Source: CAWACP01 sp963780655
Lineage (GTDB): Bacteria > Acidobacteriota > Terriglobia > Bryobacterales > Bryobacteraceae
Direction: 5' to 3'
Length of the DNA stretch: 64,000 bases
Assembly: GCA_963780655.1 (NCBI GenBank)
Contig: CAWACP010000003.1
Span: forward strand, 992,001 to 1,056,000
A program made the translations under genes and the position numbers. Of the stretch, positions 32,616-43,100 are shown piece by piece; positions within the stretch are counted from its first letter, which is position 1, and every line of letters starts with the position of its first letter. The notes beneath the pieces are model-generated. The model worked only from the letters and a program-made list of their open reading frames with translations, had not been told where the DNA came from and made no database searches.

Positions 32616-34829
32616 TTATTCTCTTCTTCTGCTCACAAACACCGTTCCCAGCGCCAGCAGCACTCCTGTCACCGTGAGGATGCCGCCCGCGATCACCGAA
32701 GCCGGCCGGTACCGGAACTTCAGCTGGTGCGCTCCGGCCGGGACCACTACGCCGCGAATGCAGAAGTCCACTTCGCGGATCGGCTCGGCGCGCCCGTCCA
32801 CCGTGGCCTGCCAGCCGGGATAGAACGTGTCCGAGAGAACCACCATGCCGCGGCATTTCATGTCCGCCCGAATCACCACTTCCGAGCTGCTGTACTTTAC
32901 CAGGGTGACAGTGTCGCCGCTGCAGGCATCGAGAGCCGGCGGTTGCCCGGAGACCAGCGCGGTATCGTGCATGTCGTCGAGGTGATCGCGGGTCATCGTG
33001 AAGCCCTGCGCCGGTTCGATCATTTGCACGGCGCGGTGCACCGCCCAGGCGCGCGGGAACACGTTTGGATTCTCCCAGACCTTCAGCCCGCTCGCGCCGG
33101 TGAAGATTTCATGAGCGCCCGGCACGTTTGGAGCCTTCGCGCCGATGCTGTACTTCAGACCGAACAGCAAGCGCGTCTGCCAGGCGGCCCAGTCCGAGTA
33201 GATCACATTCGCGGTCACGCCGCCGACATAACTCTGGATGGCGTCGAAATCGTGATACCCGGGCCAGTTCGGGGGCAGCGCGTCTTCCACGGTTTCAATG
33301 CGGAAGCGCCCCGGCTGGCGGTGCAGGAATAAAGCAATGTCGGCGTTGCTTCGCAGTCGCTCGAAGTCTTTGTTGGCAGCCGGGCCGTCTTTGGCGGCCA
33401 GCGACCCGGTCCCGTTGTACAACTCGATGACGAGGAGCGGTAGCAGTACGGCGATCGCCTGCGTTCTGGTCAGCCCGCTGTGACGCCAGCCGGTGATGAG
33501 GGCCGCTGTCAGGAGCGCGAAAATCGCGGTCAGGAATCCGCTGTCGTCCACGAACCAGGCGCCTTTGTTGGCAAGCTGAATCGTAAACAGGATGCCGAAC
33601 AGAAGAAAGCCGAAGCCCGTCAATGCCAGCGGCACGCGGCGAAGCCAGGCCGATGAGGTTCCCGACAGCAGCGCATCGGCGCCGGCGGCGGCGAGCACCG
33701 CAATGCCCAACGTGAAGAGCAGCAGCGCGCAGGAGGGCGCGCGCGATTTATCCACCTCCGGAATGAGGGCGTAGCTGAGGCCCTCGATCACCCCGCGTGG
33801 CCCGAGCGCGTAGAGCAGCGCGCACGCCGCGAGCATCGCGAAGAACCGGACCGCAGGCCGGCGCCAGCACATCACCACTGCGAGCACTCCCAGGCTCAGC
33901 GCGACGATTCCCGCAAAGGCATCGATATAACCGGGCATGTGCGGAATGACGATGCCGGGGAGGAACCGTGGAGCGAAGGAGTACTGCGCGTGGATGTAGT
34001 AGGGTATCGGATCCTGCCAACCAACCGGCTTCAGCGCTCCCACCCAGCGCAGAGCGAGGTGGCCAAACTCAGCTGCCGGCAGGATCTGCAACGCGCCGGT
34101 CAGCCCGGCGATCACCAGAAAAATGGCCGCATGAGCAACCGAGCGCCAGTCCGGCCGGCCTCGGCGCAAAATGAGGAACGCCCATGTGGCCATCGCCGCA
34201 AGGGTCAGGAACATGGGCATCTGATGATGCCCTGCCAGCCAGGAGATGCCCAGGAACATGCCGCCGAGCGCTGCGCTCTCGAGCGGCCGGTATCCCCGGC
34301 TGACCCGCAGCAGGAACAGGAACACCAGCGGCGCCCAGATGGCCGCGTTCAGCATCTGCGGCCAGGTGACCAGGCCCATGAATCCCACAAAGCTGAAGAT
34401 CATTCCCGCGATGAGAGAGGCGGGTCGGGAAAGGCCGCTGTCGCGGCAAAGAAGATAACAGAACAGCAGCGCCAGGAAATGGATCAGGATGAAATACTTG
34501 TTCAGCAGCGCATCCGAGAGATCGCCGCTCCCTTTGTGCGACCCGGCGAACAGCAGCCAGTTGAGCGGGGCTGCGCCGCCCGGCTGCGCCTGCCCGAGGA
34601 TGGGCTGGCCGAGCCATATATGGGGGTCCCAGAGCGGAAACGCGCCCCGCTTCCACTGCCGCGCCTCCTCCTGAAACCACGGCAGGTTCTGGTAGGCCAC
34701 GTCCCGACCTGCCACCCACGTGTACTGTTTCGGCAGCAGGAGCTTCCAGTAGAAGGCTACGGTGACCAGCAGCAGTGCGATGGTGGTGAGCGCCGCGCCT
34801 GCCAGGCGGGGCCTCGCCTTATCCACCAC
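32616..34829 (-). CDS. YfhO-family membrane protein, paralog A
   Basis: 737 residues with about 12 membrane spans in the first 480 and a periplasmic beta-rich C domain (RGMVVLSDTFYPGWQATVDGRAEPIREVDFCIRGVVVPAG) before a last span. This layout, and the N-terminal D-LxYQNLPWFQEEARQW segment with Asp/Glu facing the outside, match the YfhO group related to GT-C glycosyltransferases. Family members glycosylate lipoteichoic acid in Bacillus; a lipid-linked sugar transfer onto an envelope polymer is the likeliest role here. It overlaps the start region of a paralog by 11 bp and precedes murC by 43 bp. Confidence 0.8.
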   Translation of the reverse strand: MVDKARPRLAGAALTTIALLLVTVAFYWKLLLPKQYTWVAGRDVAYQNLPWFQEEARQWKRGAFPLWDPHIWLGQPILGQAQPGGAAPLNWLLFAGSHKGSGDLSDALLNKYFILIHFLALLFCYLLCRDSGLSRPASLIAGMIFSFVGFMGLVTWPQMLNAAIWAPLVFLFLLRVSRGYRPLESAALGGMFLGISWLAGHHQMPMFLTLAAMATWAFLILRRGRPDWRSVAHAAIFLVIAGLTGALQILPAAEFGHLALRWVGALKPVGWQDPIPYYIHAQYSFAPRFLPGIVIPHMPGYIDAFAGIVALSLGVLAVVMCWRRPAVRFFAMLAACALLYALGPRGVIEGLSYALIPEVDKSRAPSCALLLFTLGIAVLAAAGADALLSGTSSAWLRRVPLALTGFGFLLFGILFTIQLANKGAWFVDDSGFLTAIFALLTAALITGWRHSGLTRTQAIAVLLPLLVIELYNGTGSLAAKDGPAANKDFERLRSNADIALFLHRQPGRFRIETVEDALPPNWPGYHDFDAIQSYVGGVTANVIYSDWAAWQTRLLFGLKYSIGAKAPNVPGAHEIFTGASGLKVWENPNVFPRAWAVHRAVQMIEPAQGFTMTRDHLDDMHDTALVSGQPPALDACSGDTVTLVKYSSSEVVIRADMKCRGMVVLSDTFYPGWQATVDGRAEPIREVDFCIRGVVVPAGAHQLKFRYRPASVIAGGILTVTGVLLALGTVFVSRRRE

Positions 34830-37065
34830 GCCGTCCCGCCCATGCGAAGATGCCGCCCAGCACGAGGCCGAGCACGCTCAGAAGCGCGCCCGCGAACACC
34901 GACCATGGCCGGTAGCGCATGCGTATCTCATGAAGGCCGGCCGGCACGATAACGCCGCGCAGGCACGAATCGACCTCGAGTATCGGCTGCGCGGCGCCAT
35001 CCACCGTGGCCTGCCATCCTTTATAAGCGGTGTCGGAGAGGATCACCATGCCTTTGCATTTCATGTCGGCTCGGATCGCCACTTCGGATGCGTGGTAACG
35101 AGTGAGAGCCACTGTGTCGCCCGTGCAGGAGTCGAGCTTCGGCGGCGCGTCAAACAGGAAAGCGGTGTCGTGCAGGTCCTGAAGGCTGTTCTCCACCATG
35201 TCCTGGCCTTCCGGCGGACCTGGAAGCTTAATGGCGTGATGCACCGTCCATACGCGCGGAAACGCCCATGGATTTTCCCAGACCTTCAGCCCGCCGGCGC
35301 CGGTGAAGATGTCTCGCGATCCGTCGATGAGCGACTTGCGCGAGACGCTGTAGCGGACGCCGTACAGAGATCGCTCCCGCCAGGACGCCCAGTTGGAATG
35401 GTACACGTTCAGCGTGATACCCGCCAGATACCCGCGGACAGTATCGAGGTTGTTAAACTCGGCCCAGTTTAGCGGCAGCTCGTCGCCGGTTTCGAGTCGC
35501 CACGGACCGGGCAACCTGTGCAGGAATGCCGTGATCTCGGCGTGGCTGCGGATGGCATTCAGGTCGGCGGACATTTTCGGGTCGTTGCGGTCTGCCAGGT
35601 AGCGGGTCCCATTCGTCAGTTCCACGAGGACAAGGATCAGCAGGACCGCGATCGCCTGCCCTCTATTGACGCTGCCATGCTGCCACGCAGCGATTATGCC
35701 AGCGGCAGCAAGCGCGATGAACGCCGAAAGAAAAACCGCATCGTCGACCTGCCAGGCGCCCTTGTTGGCGAACAGGATGCCGACACAGATGGCGAGCGTT
35801 GCGCAGCCGAATACGGCCAGGCCGGCCGTGATGCGGGCAGGCCAGCGCGTCTGCCCGTCCGGGTGGAGAGCCTGTTCCGCGAGGGCGTCGCAACCGGCGG
35901 CTGCGAGAACGGCAACGGAAACGCCGAAGAGCAGGAGCGCCATATGCGGGGTGCGAGCCTTGTCGGCATCGGGAGTAACGGCATAGAGAAGTCCCTGGAA
36001 GAAACCGCGCGGTCCGAGTGAGAACGCGAGCGCTCCGAGGCCGACCGCGGTGAAGAACCGCACCTCACGGCGGCCCCAGGCCACGCCAACGGCCGCAAGC
36101 GCCAATGCCAACGCGGTAATTCCAACGAACAAACCGGGTTCGCCGAATTGCGGAAACACGATGCCCGGCAACGACTGCGGCGCCACCGAATACGCGGCGT
36201 GAACGTAGTACGGCACCTTGTCTTTCCACCCGACCGGTTCCGGCGCACTGACCCACCGCAGTGCCCGCACGCCATATTCGTGAATGGGCAATATCTGGAA
36301 GGTGCCCACCAGGACCGCGGTCAGGAAGAAAAGAACGGCAAGGCCGCCGGCGCGCCAGTCGGGCCTGCCGCCACGAAGAATGACGAAGGCCCAGGCAATT
36401 GCCGCGGCAATCGCCATAAACATCGGTATCTGATGATGGCCGCCGAGAAATGCCACACCGAGAGACACGCCGCCAAGCGCCGCGCTGGCGAGACGCTTAT
36501 AGCCTCGTACCACGCGAAAGAGGAAAAGTAACACCAGGGGGGCCCAGACGGCCCCGTTGAGCATCTGCGGCCACGATGTTACGCCAACCGTGGAACCGAA
36601 ACTGAAAAGCATCGCGCCAAGGATGGACGCCGTTCGCGATAACGCGAGATCGCGGCAGAGAAGGTAACAGAACAGCAGCGCCACGAAGTGAATGGCGACG
36701 AAGTACCACTGCAGCGATGCCGTCTGAATATGGCCGTGGCTATCGAGCGGCAATGCGAACAGGAGCCAGTTCAGCGGGTACGCAGCGCCCGGCTGTCCCT
36801 GACCGAGAAGCGGCTGACCGAGCCAGAGGTGAGGATCCCAGAGTGGAAACTGGCCGGCATGCAACTGCCGGGCTTCCTCTTCAAACCACGGCAGCACCTG
36901 GCCCGTGAGATCGTAGCCCGAAACCCAGTCGAACTGGTATGTAAGCGTGAGCTTCCAGTAGAACAGCGCCGCGATCGCAAGCAGCAGCAGGACGGTACCG
37001 GATTCGCGCAGAAGCGTCTTCCTGCGACCGGAACGAACAGCCTCCGCCGCCTCCTGTTCTATCAA
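34819..37065 (-). CDS. YfhO-family membrane protein, paralog B
   Basis: 748 residues, same plan as paralog A: WVSGYDLTGQVLPWFEEEARQLHAGQFPLWDPHLWLGQPLLGQGQPG after the first span, about 12 spans, then the C domain KGMVILSDTAYKGWQATVDGAAQPILEVDSCLRGVIVPAG and a final span. The pair arose by tandem duplication. Being at the head of the murC-fts run suggests cotranscription with cell-wall genes. Confidence 0.8.
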   Translation of the reverse strand: MIEQEAAEAVRSGRRKTLLRESGTVLLLLAIAALFYWKLTLTYQFDWVSGYDLTGQVLPWFEEEARQLHAGQFPLWDPHLWLGQPLLGQGQPGAAYPLNWLLFALPLDSHGHIQTASLQWYFVAIHFVALLFCYLLCRDLALSRTASILGAMLFSFGSTVGVTSWPQMLNGAVWAPLVLLFLFRVVRGYKRLASAALGGVSLGVAFLGGHHQIPMFMAIAAAIAWAFVILRGGRPDWRAGGLAVLFFLTAVLVGTFQILPIHEYGVRALRWVSAPEPVGWKDKVPYYVHAAYSVAPQSLPGIVFPQFGEPGLFVGITALALALAAVGVAWGRREVRFFTAVGLGALAFSLGPRGFFQGLLYAVTPDADKARTPHMALLLFGVSVAVLAAAGCDALAEQALHPDGQTRWPARITAGLAVFGCATLAICVGILFANKGAWQVDDAVFLSAFIALAAAGIIAAWQHGSVNRGQAIAVLLILVLVELTNGTRYLADRNDPKMSADLNAIRSHAEITAFLHRLPGPWRLETGDELPLNWAEFNNLDTVRGYLAGITLNVYHSNWASWRERSLYGVRYSVSRKSLIDGSRDIFTGAGGLKVWENPWAFPRVWTVHHAIKLPGPPEGQDMVENSLQDLHDTAFLFDAPPKLDSCTGDTVALTRYHASEVAIRADMKCKGMVILSDTAYKGWQATVDGAAQPILEVDSCLRGVIVPAGLHEIRMRYRPWSVFAGALLSVLGLVLGGIFAWAGRRGG

Positions 37066-37440
37066 ATGTCCAGGGTATCATCTCCAGGCTCAGCCGAACT
37101 GCCCGCAAAAAATGGGAAGAGCTTTGAACCTCTCGGCTCAAAGCTCAAGGAACCTGGTTGGGCAGGGTTTCTCAGATTGGGTTATTGAAGAAACTGCAAG
37201 GTTTGGTTCGAACTGAAGGTGTTGGCTGGGGAGCAACCTTCGTTCCTTGAGCCTTCCCGTATTTCACGTTCTTCCAAATAGCAAGCTGCATACCAAACCG
37301 GAAGCTGTACATTCGCTTGAATAGACGAAAGTAGAAGCCGTTCGGATTCGTAAAAAATTACCGGCATGGTACACGTATGCTGCAAAACTGAATGTCACGT
37401 TTCAATCTGGGTGTCGAACCGCGATACGCTGGGCACAGCT
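37066..37440. other. 375-bp divergent intergenic region
   Basis: Holds the divergent leaders of YfhO paralog B and the secreted protein at 37441. A perfect inverted repeat GAGCTTTGA...TCAAAGCTC lies at 37119-37146 with a 10-base loop, lacking a T tract, so it is more likely an operator or mRNA hairpin than a terminator. AT-rich stretches around 37340-37360 could hold promoters. I see no supported gene. Confidence 0.5.
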
Positions 37441-38526
37441 ATGAGGTCCATTGCGCTCGTCAGCATGCTGCTTTGCGCCACCGCCGCGGCCGCGCCGGGC
37501 CCGCGCACCAGCGCCGAACAGGTATTCCAGCGCGTGTCCACAGCCCTTGCCACGTATTACAACGACCACGACCTGGCCGAGGAACTCAGCAGGACCACAC
37601 TGACGGGGCGCCTGCCCGGGGATGCGATCACCGTGTTACAGAAGGAGGGTGTCGGCCCATCGACACTGGCGGCCCTGCAGTCGCTGCGCGAACGCTCGGC
37701 AAGTTTGCCGGCTTCGGCTGCCGCTGTAGTCGATCTGTCGATTCCATCCGTCACCGAAGAGCGCGACACATTTCATCGCATCGATATGTTCGTGCGCGGC
37801 TACGCGAAGAGCCTGCCGAATTTCTTTTGTCTGTCGGTCACCCGCTTCGTCGAGAGCGGCAAGCGAACCGACGGGGGCTGCGGCAAAGCCGATAAACGCG
37901 CGGACTGGCGGCATCCGCAAACAGTGACGGAGGAGGTCCGTTACGTTGACGGGGCGGACTCGTACAACACGACGCTGGTGAATGGCAAACCCGACAGCCG
38001 TTCCATGGCCGAGATCCGCAATGCGTACACCCGCGGCGACTTCGGATCCATGCTGACCATGACCCTCGACCCGGCGAGCGCAGCCCGCTTCTTCTGGGAC
38101 CACTGGGAGACTCTGCATGCACAGCGCGTGGCGGTGTACCGCTACTCGGTAGACCAGGAGCATTCCCAGTATCGGGTGTGTTGCACCTCCGCGGGCCTGG
38201 TGAGGCGTAACGGTTTCATAGTGCCGGAGAACCGGCGTACCGCGTGGATGTCCGCATACCGCGGCTATCTGTACGCTGTTCCGGACAACGGCGCGGTAGT
38301 GCGGCTGACTGTTGAGAACTTCGACATACCGGCGACATCCGATATCACCGAAGCCCGCCATCTCTACGAGTACTCACGGGTGAACCTGAACGGGACCGAT
38401 TTCTGGCTTCCCTCGCGAGCGGTGCACTATGTCCGCGCCGGCGGATACCGCTGGGAGTCGGAAATGGAGTTCTCGAAGTATCACAAGTTCGGCGCGGACA
38501 CTTCGATCACGTTCCCGACGAATTAG
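37441..38526 (+). CDS. Secreted hypothetical protein (361 aa)
   Basis: Started at the ATG at 37441, giving the signal peptide RSIALVSMLLCATAAAAPG; an upstream ATG at 37366 adds a non-signal leader. The first part (TSAEQVFQRVSTALATYYND ... PGDAITVLQKEGVGPSTLAALQSL) looks helical. The rest (VTEEVRYVDGADSYNTTLVNGKP, GDFGSMLTMTLDPASAARFFWDHWETL, RVAVYRYSVDQEHSQYRV) resembles beta-rich acidobacterial periplasmic proteins. No catalytic motif recognised; four cysteines are present. It is monocistronic. Confidence 0.7.
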   Translation: MRSIALVSMLLCATAAAAPGPRTSAEQVFQRVSTALATYYNDHDLAEELSRTTLTGRLPGDAITVLQKEGVGPSTLAALQSLRERSASLPASAAAVVDLSIPSVTEERDTFHRIDMFVRGYAKSLPNFFCLSVTRFVESGKRTDGGCGKADKRADWRHPQTVTEEVRYVDGADSYNTTLVNGKPDSRSMAEIRNAYTRGDFGSMLTMTLDPASAARFFWDHWETLHAQRVAVYRYSVDQEHSQYRVCCTSAGLVRRNGFIVPENRRTAWMSAYRGYLYAVPDNGAVVRLTVENFDIPATSDITEARHLYEYSRVNLNGTDFWLPSRAVHYVRAGGYRWESEMEFSKYHKFGADTSITFPTN

Positions 38527-38698
38527 CAGCACACTGAACTCGCTGCGCAGGAACACGCAACGGGCCTGCGAAGTATGAGCCAAAGCTGAGCCACTGTGCC
38601 GTCCCCACTCGGCAAATAAGCCAGACACCGGCTGGCCGACCGCGTGCTTACACTTGCAACGACCCTTGTTGACAGCCATGGCGCCAGGAGGTGAGACC

Positions 38699-38812
38699 AT
38701 GCGCTTACACCCGATCCGGCTCGGTCCGGCGTGGACGCAGTTCTCGGTCATCGTTTTCGTGCTGTTCCTTCTCTTCCTGTTCATCCTGGTCTTTGCCTCT
38801 CAGCACAACTGA
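38699..38812 (+). CDS. Small membrane peptide (37 aa)
   Basis: Too short for normal gene calling but well supported: an ideal ribosome site (AGGAGGT, 7 bases before ATG) and a peptide MRLHPIRLGPAWTQFS followed by one strongly hydrophobic helix (VIVFVLFLLFLFILVF) and the tail ASQHN. Small single-span peptides of this type often regulate a membrane enzyme or transporter. No neighbour in the same operon reveals its partner; the next gene runs the opposite way. Confidence 0.65.
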   Translation: MRLHPIRLGPAWTQFSVIVFVLFLLFLFILVFASQHN

Positions 38813-38916
38813 GCGGCGATAAGGCTGAAGCAGGCGGCGGAGACGGAACGATACTGAGCGTGTGCCTGCCGTGGCGCGGATTCCTGCCCGCTTAACCCAT
38901 GCTCGATTGTGGACAA

Positions 38917-39942
38917 TCAGCTCTCGATGCGCGCCGTCTCCGGCATGGGCAGGTTCTGCCAGAAGCCGGTGAGCACGTCCAGCGTATCGCCGATATTCTC
39001 GAAGTGTGGCAGGCTCTTCGCGCCCTCGACATGGGCGACGCGCCAGTTCGGATGCGCGCTCACGAACTCCGGCAGTGCGTCGAAAGCGACGTAATCATCC
39101 TCGTTGGCGATCACCAGCGTGGGCGTGGTCAGCTCGCCATACACGCCGCGAATTCCGGGCGTGAACAGGTGTCCGCTCAGGAAATAGAAAGGGGCGAAGC
39201 GGGCCGCCAGTTGATGGCTGGTCCGGTAATCGTATTCCACCATCTCTTCACTGACCGGCCCGGCAAACGTCTTCCTGAGGAAGTAGCGGATGGAGCGCTT
39301 CGTGGTCAGCAGGTCATAAAACGGCTGGCTCCATACCGGAAACGATGCCGTTCGGAAGATCTGCTCCGACCCCTCGCGATGCTCCACGTCGTCGAACCCC
39401 GTCGGCGACACGAGCGTGAGCGAATGGAACAGATCCGGCCTCCGCGACGCCGCGATGGCCGCGAACTCCGCTGAAAGCGAAAGCGCCACCAGGTCCACCC
39501 GCGCTGCCGGCACGTGAGACTCGACCCACTCGATCAGCGTGTCCGCGTAGAGGCCGGGGAAATAGACGCGGTCAGCGCGATCGGAAAACCCGAACCCGGG
39601 CAGGTCGATCGCGTACACCGGACGTTCGCCCCGGAATGCGTCGAAAAGCGGACGGATCTCGTAGGCCGACGCCGCGGCGTTGACGCTGTGCACCAGAGCG
39701 AGCGGCCGCCCACTGCCGGACTGGTCCGCATAGTGGCTGACGTGTCCCCCGCCGTAGCTGGAAAACCGGTTCCGCGGCGCGTCGATGGCGTCCGGCAGGG
39801 GCATCTGATGATTCACAAATATGGCGCTGTAGGCGATCCAGGCGCCGCCCAGTCCGACGCCGCCGGCCAGCACCGCACCGGCGCCCTTGGCGATTGCCGT
39901 GATCAGATCGGGGACGATTCGCCGGTCTTCGGACTCAGCCAT
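38917..39942 (-). CDS. Alpha/beta hydrolase, membrane-anchored
   Basis: 341 residues from the ATG at 39942; upstream codons to 40005 are polar and unlikely. A hydrophobic anchor (VLAGGVGLGGAWIAYSAIFV) is followed by the fold: LALVHSVNAAASAYE (oxyanion region, HS in place of HG), VYAIDLPGFGFSDR, nucleophile elbow ALSLSAEF (Ser, with Ala and Ser in the small positions of GxSxG), acid in IANEDDYV and His in KSLPHFE. Likely an esterase or lipase-like enzyme facing the periplasm. It diverges from the large flavoprotein gene. Confidence 0.78.
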   Translation of the reverse strand: MAESEDRRIVPDLITAIAKGAGAVLAGGVGLGGAWIAYSAIFVNHQMPLPDAIDAPRNRFSSYGGGHVSHYADQSGSGRPLALVHSVNAAASAYEIRPLFDAFRGERPVYAIDLPGFGFSDRADRVYFPGLYADTLIEWVESHVPAARVDLVALSLSAEFAAIAASRRPDLFHSLTLVSPTGFDDVEHREGSEQIFRTASFPVWSQPFYDLLTTKRSIRYFLRKTFAGPVSEEMVEYDYRTSHQLAARFAPFYFLSGHLFTPGIRGVYGELTTPTLVIANEDDYVAFDALPEFVSAHPNWRVAHVEGAKSLPHFENIGDTLDVLTGFWQNLPMPETARIES

Positions 39943-40189
39943 AAACAATGTGATGCTCGGGATTGCCGGAAGTTTCCTGAGCCTCCTCCCGTGGTGGAAG
40001 CCCACGAGTTCCGTTGCGTTTCTCCACCAAAAACCATTTTTCGCTCCTTCTGATACGATGGAGACGTCAATCCTACAATTCTTATGGCGTCGCCGTCCAG
40101 ATCGTCACCAGATCGAGGAGGCAACGCGTCAGCATGAAGCCGGCTTCATATTTCTGTCGTCACACCGGCTGACCAGGAGCGCTTACTTA

Positions 40190-43100
40190 ATGGTCGTTAC
40201 ATCCGAATTACTCAGCCTGCAGCATGGGCTCTCGTTCGAGGACTTGTACAACCGCGATGGACTCGTCCGGCTGGATCAGGCATTCGTCGACTCTCTGAAA
40301 GCTTCCAATGTCGACCTGTTCAACCGGCTCATGGCGGCGAGGGCCGGCGTCACCCTCGCGCCCAAAGAAGAATCGGAGCTCATCATTGCCCTTTCGCCGG
40401 TGGTGGACGAGTTCCTCGGCGAGTTGTTCGGCATCACGGCCGAGCTTCGCGAGTTTCAGGAAAGAACCGCGGCTCTGGCGCCGAAGTACATCGTAAAGCG
40501 GAAGTTCGTGCACAAGAAGGCGCTCACCGGCATGACCGAGGAGAAAGCCTCGGCCATCGACGGCGAGGCGCTGGCCGCGGACCTCGAGGCCCTGTTCGGG
40601 GAACCGGTGAACGACGACAGCTTCGCCGCCAATGTCTACAGTTGGATGAGCGACGAGAAGCAGCACGCCGCCAGCATCCAGAAGGCGGCGCAGTACGCAG
40701 CGTGGGCGACGCTCGCGCCCGCCGGCAAGCAGAAACACCGCGGCACGACATTGTTCCGGGCGCCGGGGAAGATCGACCATTATCATCTTGTACCGGTGGA
40801 GACCGTCGTCCAGGACGGTGTGACGAAGATGCTCTTCGGGCCGGAGCACTGGCGGCATCGCGAGGCCTTCCACCTGACCGACGGCGGAACCGACCTGCTG
40901 GGCGCGCTCGATCAGGCCAACTACTGCATCCATTGCCATAACCAGGCCAAGGACTCCTGCCGCACCGGCCTGAAGGAGAAGACCGGCGAGTTCAAAAAGA
41001 GCCCATTCGGAGTAACGCTCGCCGGCTGCCCGCTCGAAGAAAAGATCTCCGAGATGCATACGGTCAAGCTGCAGGGCGACACCATCGGAGCGGTGGCCAT
41101 CATCGCCATCGACAATCCATTGGCGGCCGGGACCGGTCATCGCATCTGCAACGACTGCATGAAGTCCTGTATCTTCCAGAAGCAGGACCCGGTGGACATC
41201 CCGCAGGCCGAGACGCGTACTTTGAAGGACCTGCTCTCGCTGCCGTGGGGATTCGAGATTTACAGCCTGCTCACGCGTTGGAACCCGCTCAATTTCAACC
41301 GGCCGATTCCGAAGGCCGAGACGGGCTATAAGGTCCTGGTGGTGGGCCTTGGGCCCGCGGGATACAGCCTGGCCTACCATCTGATGAACGATGGCCACAC
41401 CGTGGTGGGCATCGACGGCCTGAAACTCGAACCCGCCGAGCCGGAGCTCTCGGGACTTACGCCCACTGGCAAGCGCGTACCGTTCCGGCCCGTGCGCGAC
41501 GTGAGCGAGATCTACGAATCGCTGAACAACCGCGTGATGGCGGGATTCGGCGGCGTGGCCGAGTATGGCATCACCGTGCGCTGGGACAAGAACTTCCTGA
41601 AGGTGATTCGCCTCATCCTGGAGCGGCGCGAGCAGTTCCGGATGTTCGGCGGCGTGCGCTTCGGCGGCACGCTCTCCATCGACACCGCGTTCGGGCTCGG
41701 CTTCGACCATGTCGCTCTGTGCGCGGGCGCCGGAAAGCCCACGGTCATTCCCATGAAGAACGCGCTCGCGCGCGGCGTCCGCCAGGCATCCGATTTCCTG
41801 ATGGCGCTGCAGTTGACCGGCGCGGCCAAAGCCGAATCGATTGCCAACCTGCAGATCCGCATGCCCATCGTAGTGATCGGCGGCGGTCTGACGGCCATCG
41901 ACACGGCAACCGAATCGCTCGCCTATTACGTGGTGCAGGTGGAGAAGTTTCTCCACCGCTACGAGACGCTGTGCGCCGAGCGTGGTGAAAGAACCGTGCG
42001 CGCCCGCTGGAACAAGGAAGAGGCCGGGATCGCCGACGAGTTCCTGACCCATGCCCGCGCTATCCGCGCCGAACGCGAGCTGGCCGCCGGCGAAGGCCGC
42101 GATCCGGAGCTGCTGCCGCTGCTGAATTCCTGGGGCGGCTCGACCATCGCCTATCGCCGGCGCCTGATCGACGCGCCCAGTTACACGCTCAACCACGAAG
42201 AAGTGACCAAGGCGCTGGAAGAGGGCGTGCGTTTCGCCGAGTGTCTGACGCCGGAAGAAGTCATGGTGGACGAATACGGCCACGCGAAAGCGCTGAAGGT
42301 CAGCAAGTCGCGCTTCGATGAGGAAAAGGGCAAGCTGGTTCCGATTGGCGAGACCGCGGTCCTGCCCGCGGGCAGCATTATCGTCGCAGCCGGTACTCAG
42401 CCGAACACCGTGCTGGCGCGCGAGGACCCGAACAACGTGGTGCTCGACGGGAAGTACTTCCAGGCCGTGGACGAAGACGGCAATGCGATTCGTCCTGAGC
42501 GGTCAGTGAAACCGTCGGCCGTTCGCGTCCTGATGAACCTTCGTCCGGACGGGCGCGCGATGAGCTTCTTCGGGGATCTGCATCCATCATTCTTCGGCAA
42601 CGTGGTGAAGGCCATGGCCAGCGCGAAGATCGGGTACCCGGTTGTTTCGCGGACGCTGGCGAAGCGGGCTCCATCGGGACCGGAGCCGGCGGAGCTGCTG
42701 AACAGCCTGACCACGGAGCTTCGCGCGGTGGTCCACGACGTGGTGCGGCTGACGCCAAACATCATTGAAGTGATTGTCCACGCGCCTATCGCGGCTCGGG
42801 CATTTCATCCCGGCCAGTTCTATCGCCTGCAGAACTACGAATCGCTCGCGCCGCGCGCGAACGGGACCATTCTGGGCATGGAAGGCATCGCGCTCACCGG
42901 AGCCTCGGTGGACCGTGAACGCGGCCTGCTCTCTGTGATCGTGCTCGAGATGGGCGGCTCGTCAGACCTCTGCGCCATCCTGAAGAAGGGCGAACCGGTG
43001 ATCCTGATGGGGCCGACCGGATCTCCCACCGAAACACCGTCCGGCGAAAATGTGCTGCTGGCCGGAGGCGGCCTCGGCAACGCCGTACTGTTCTCCATCG

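Noticed and set aside
30251..32677. 808-codon open frame on the plus strand across ftsQ and murC
   Set aside because: Runs antisense through two well-supported genes and a repeat; no recognisable domain.
37182..37385. 67-codon minus-strand frame in the divergent gap
   Set aside because: No ribosome site or recognisable domain, and it lies in the expected promoter region.
40208..42283. 691-codon open frame on the minus strand
   Set aside because: Shadow of the flavoprotein gene; no start signal, no domain, composition typical of antisense high-GC frames.
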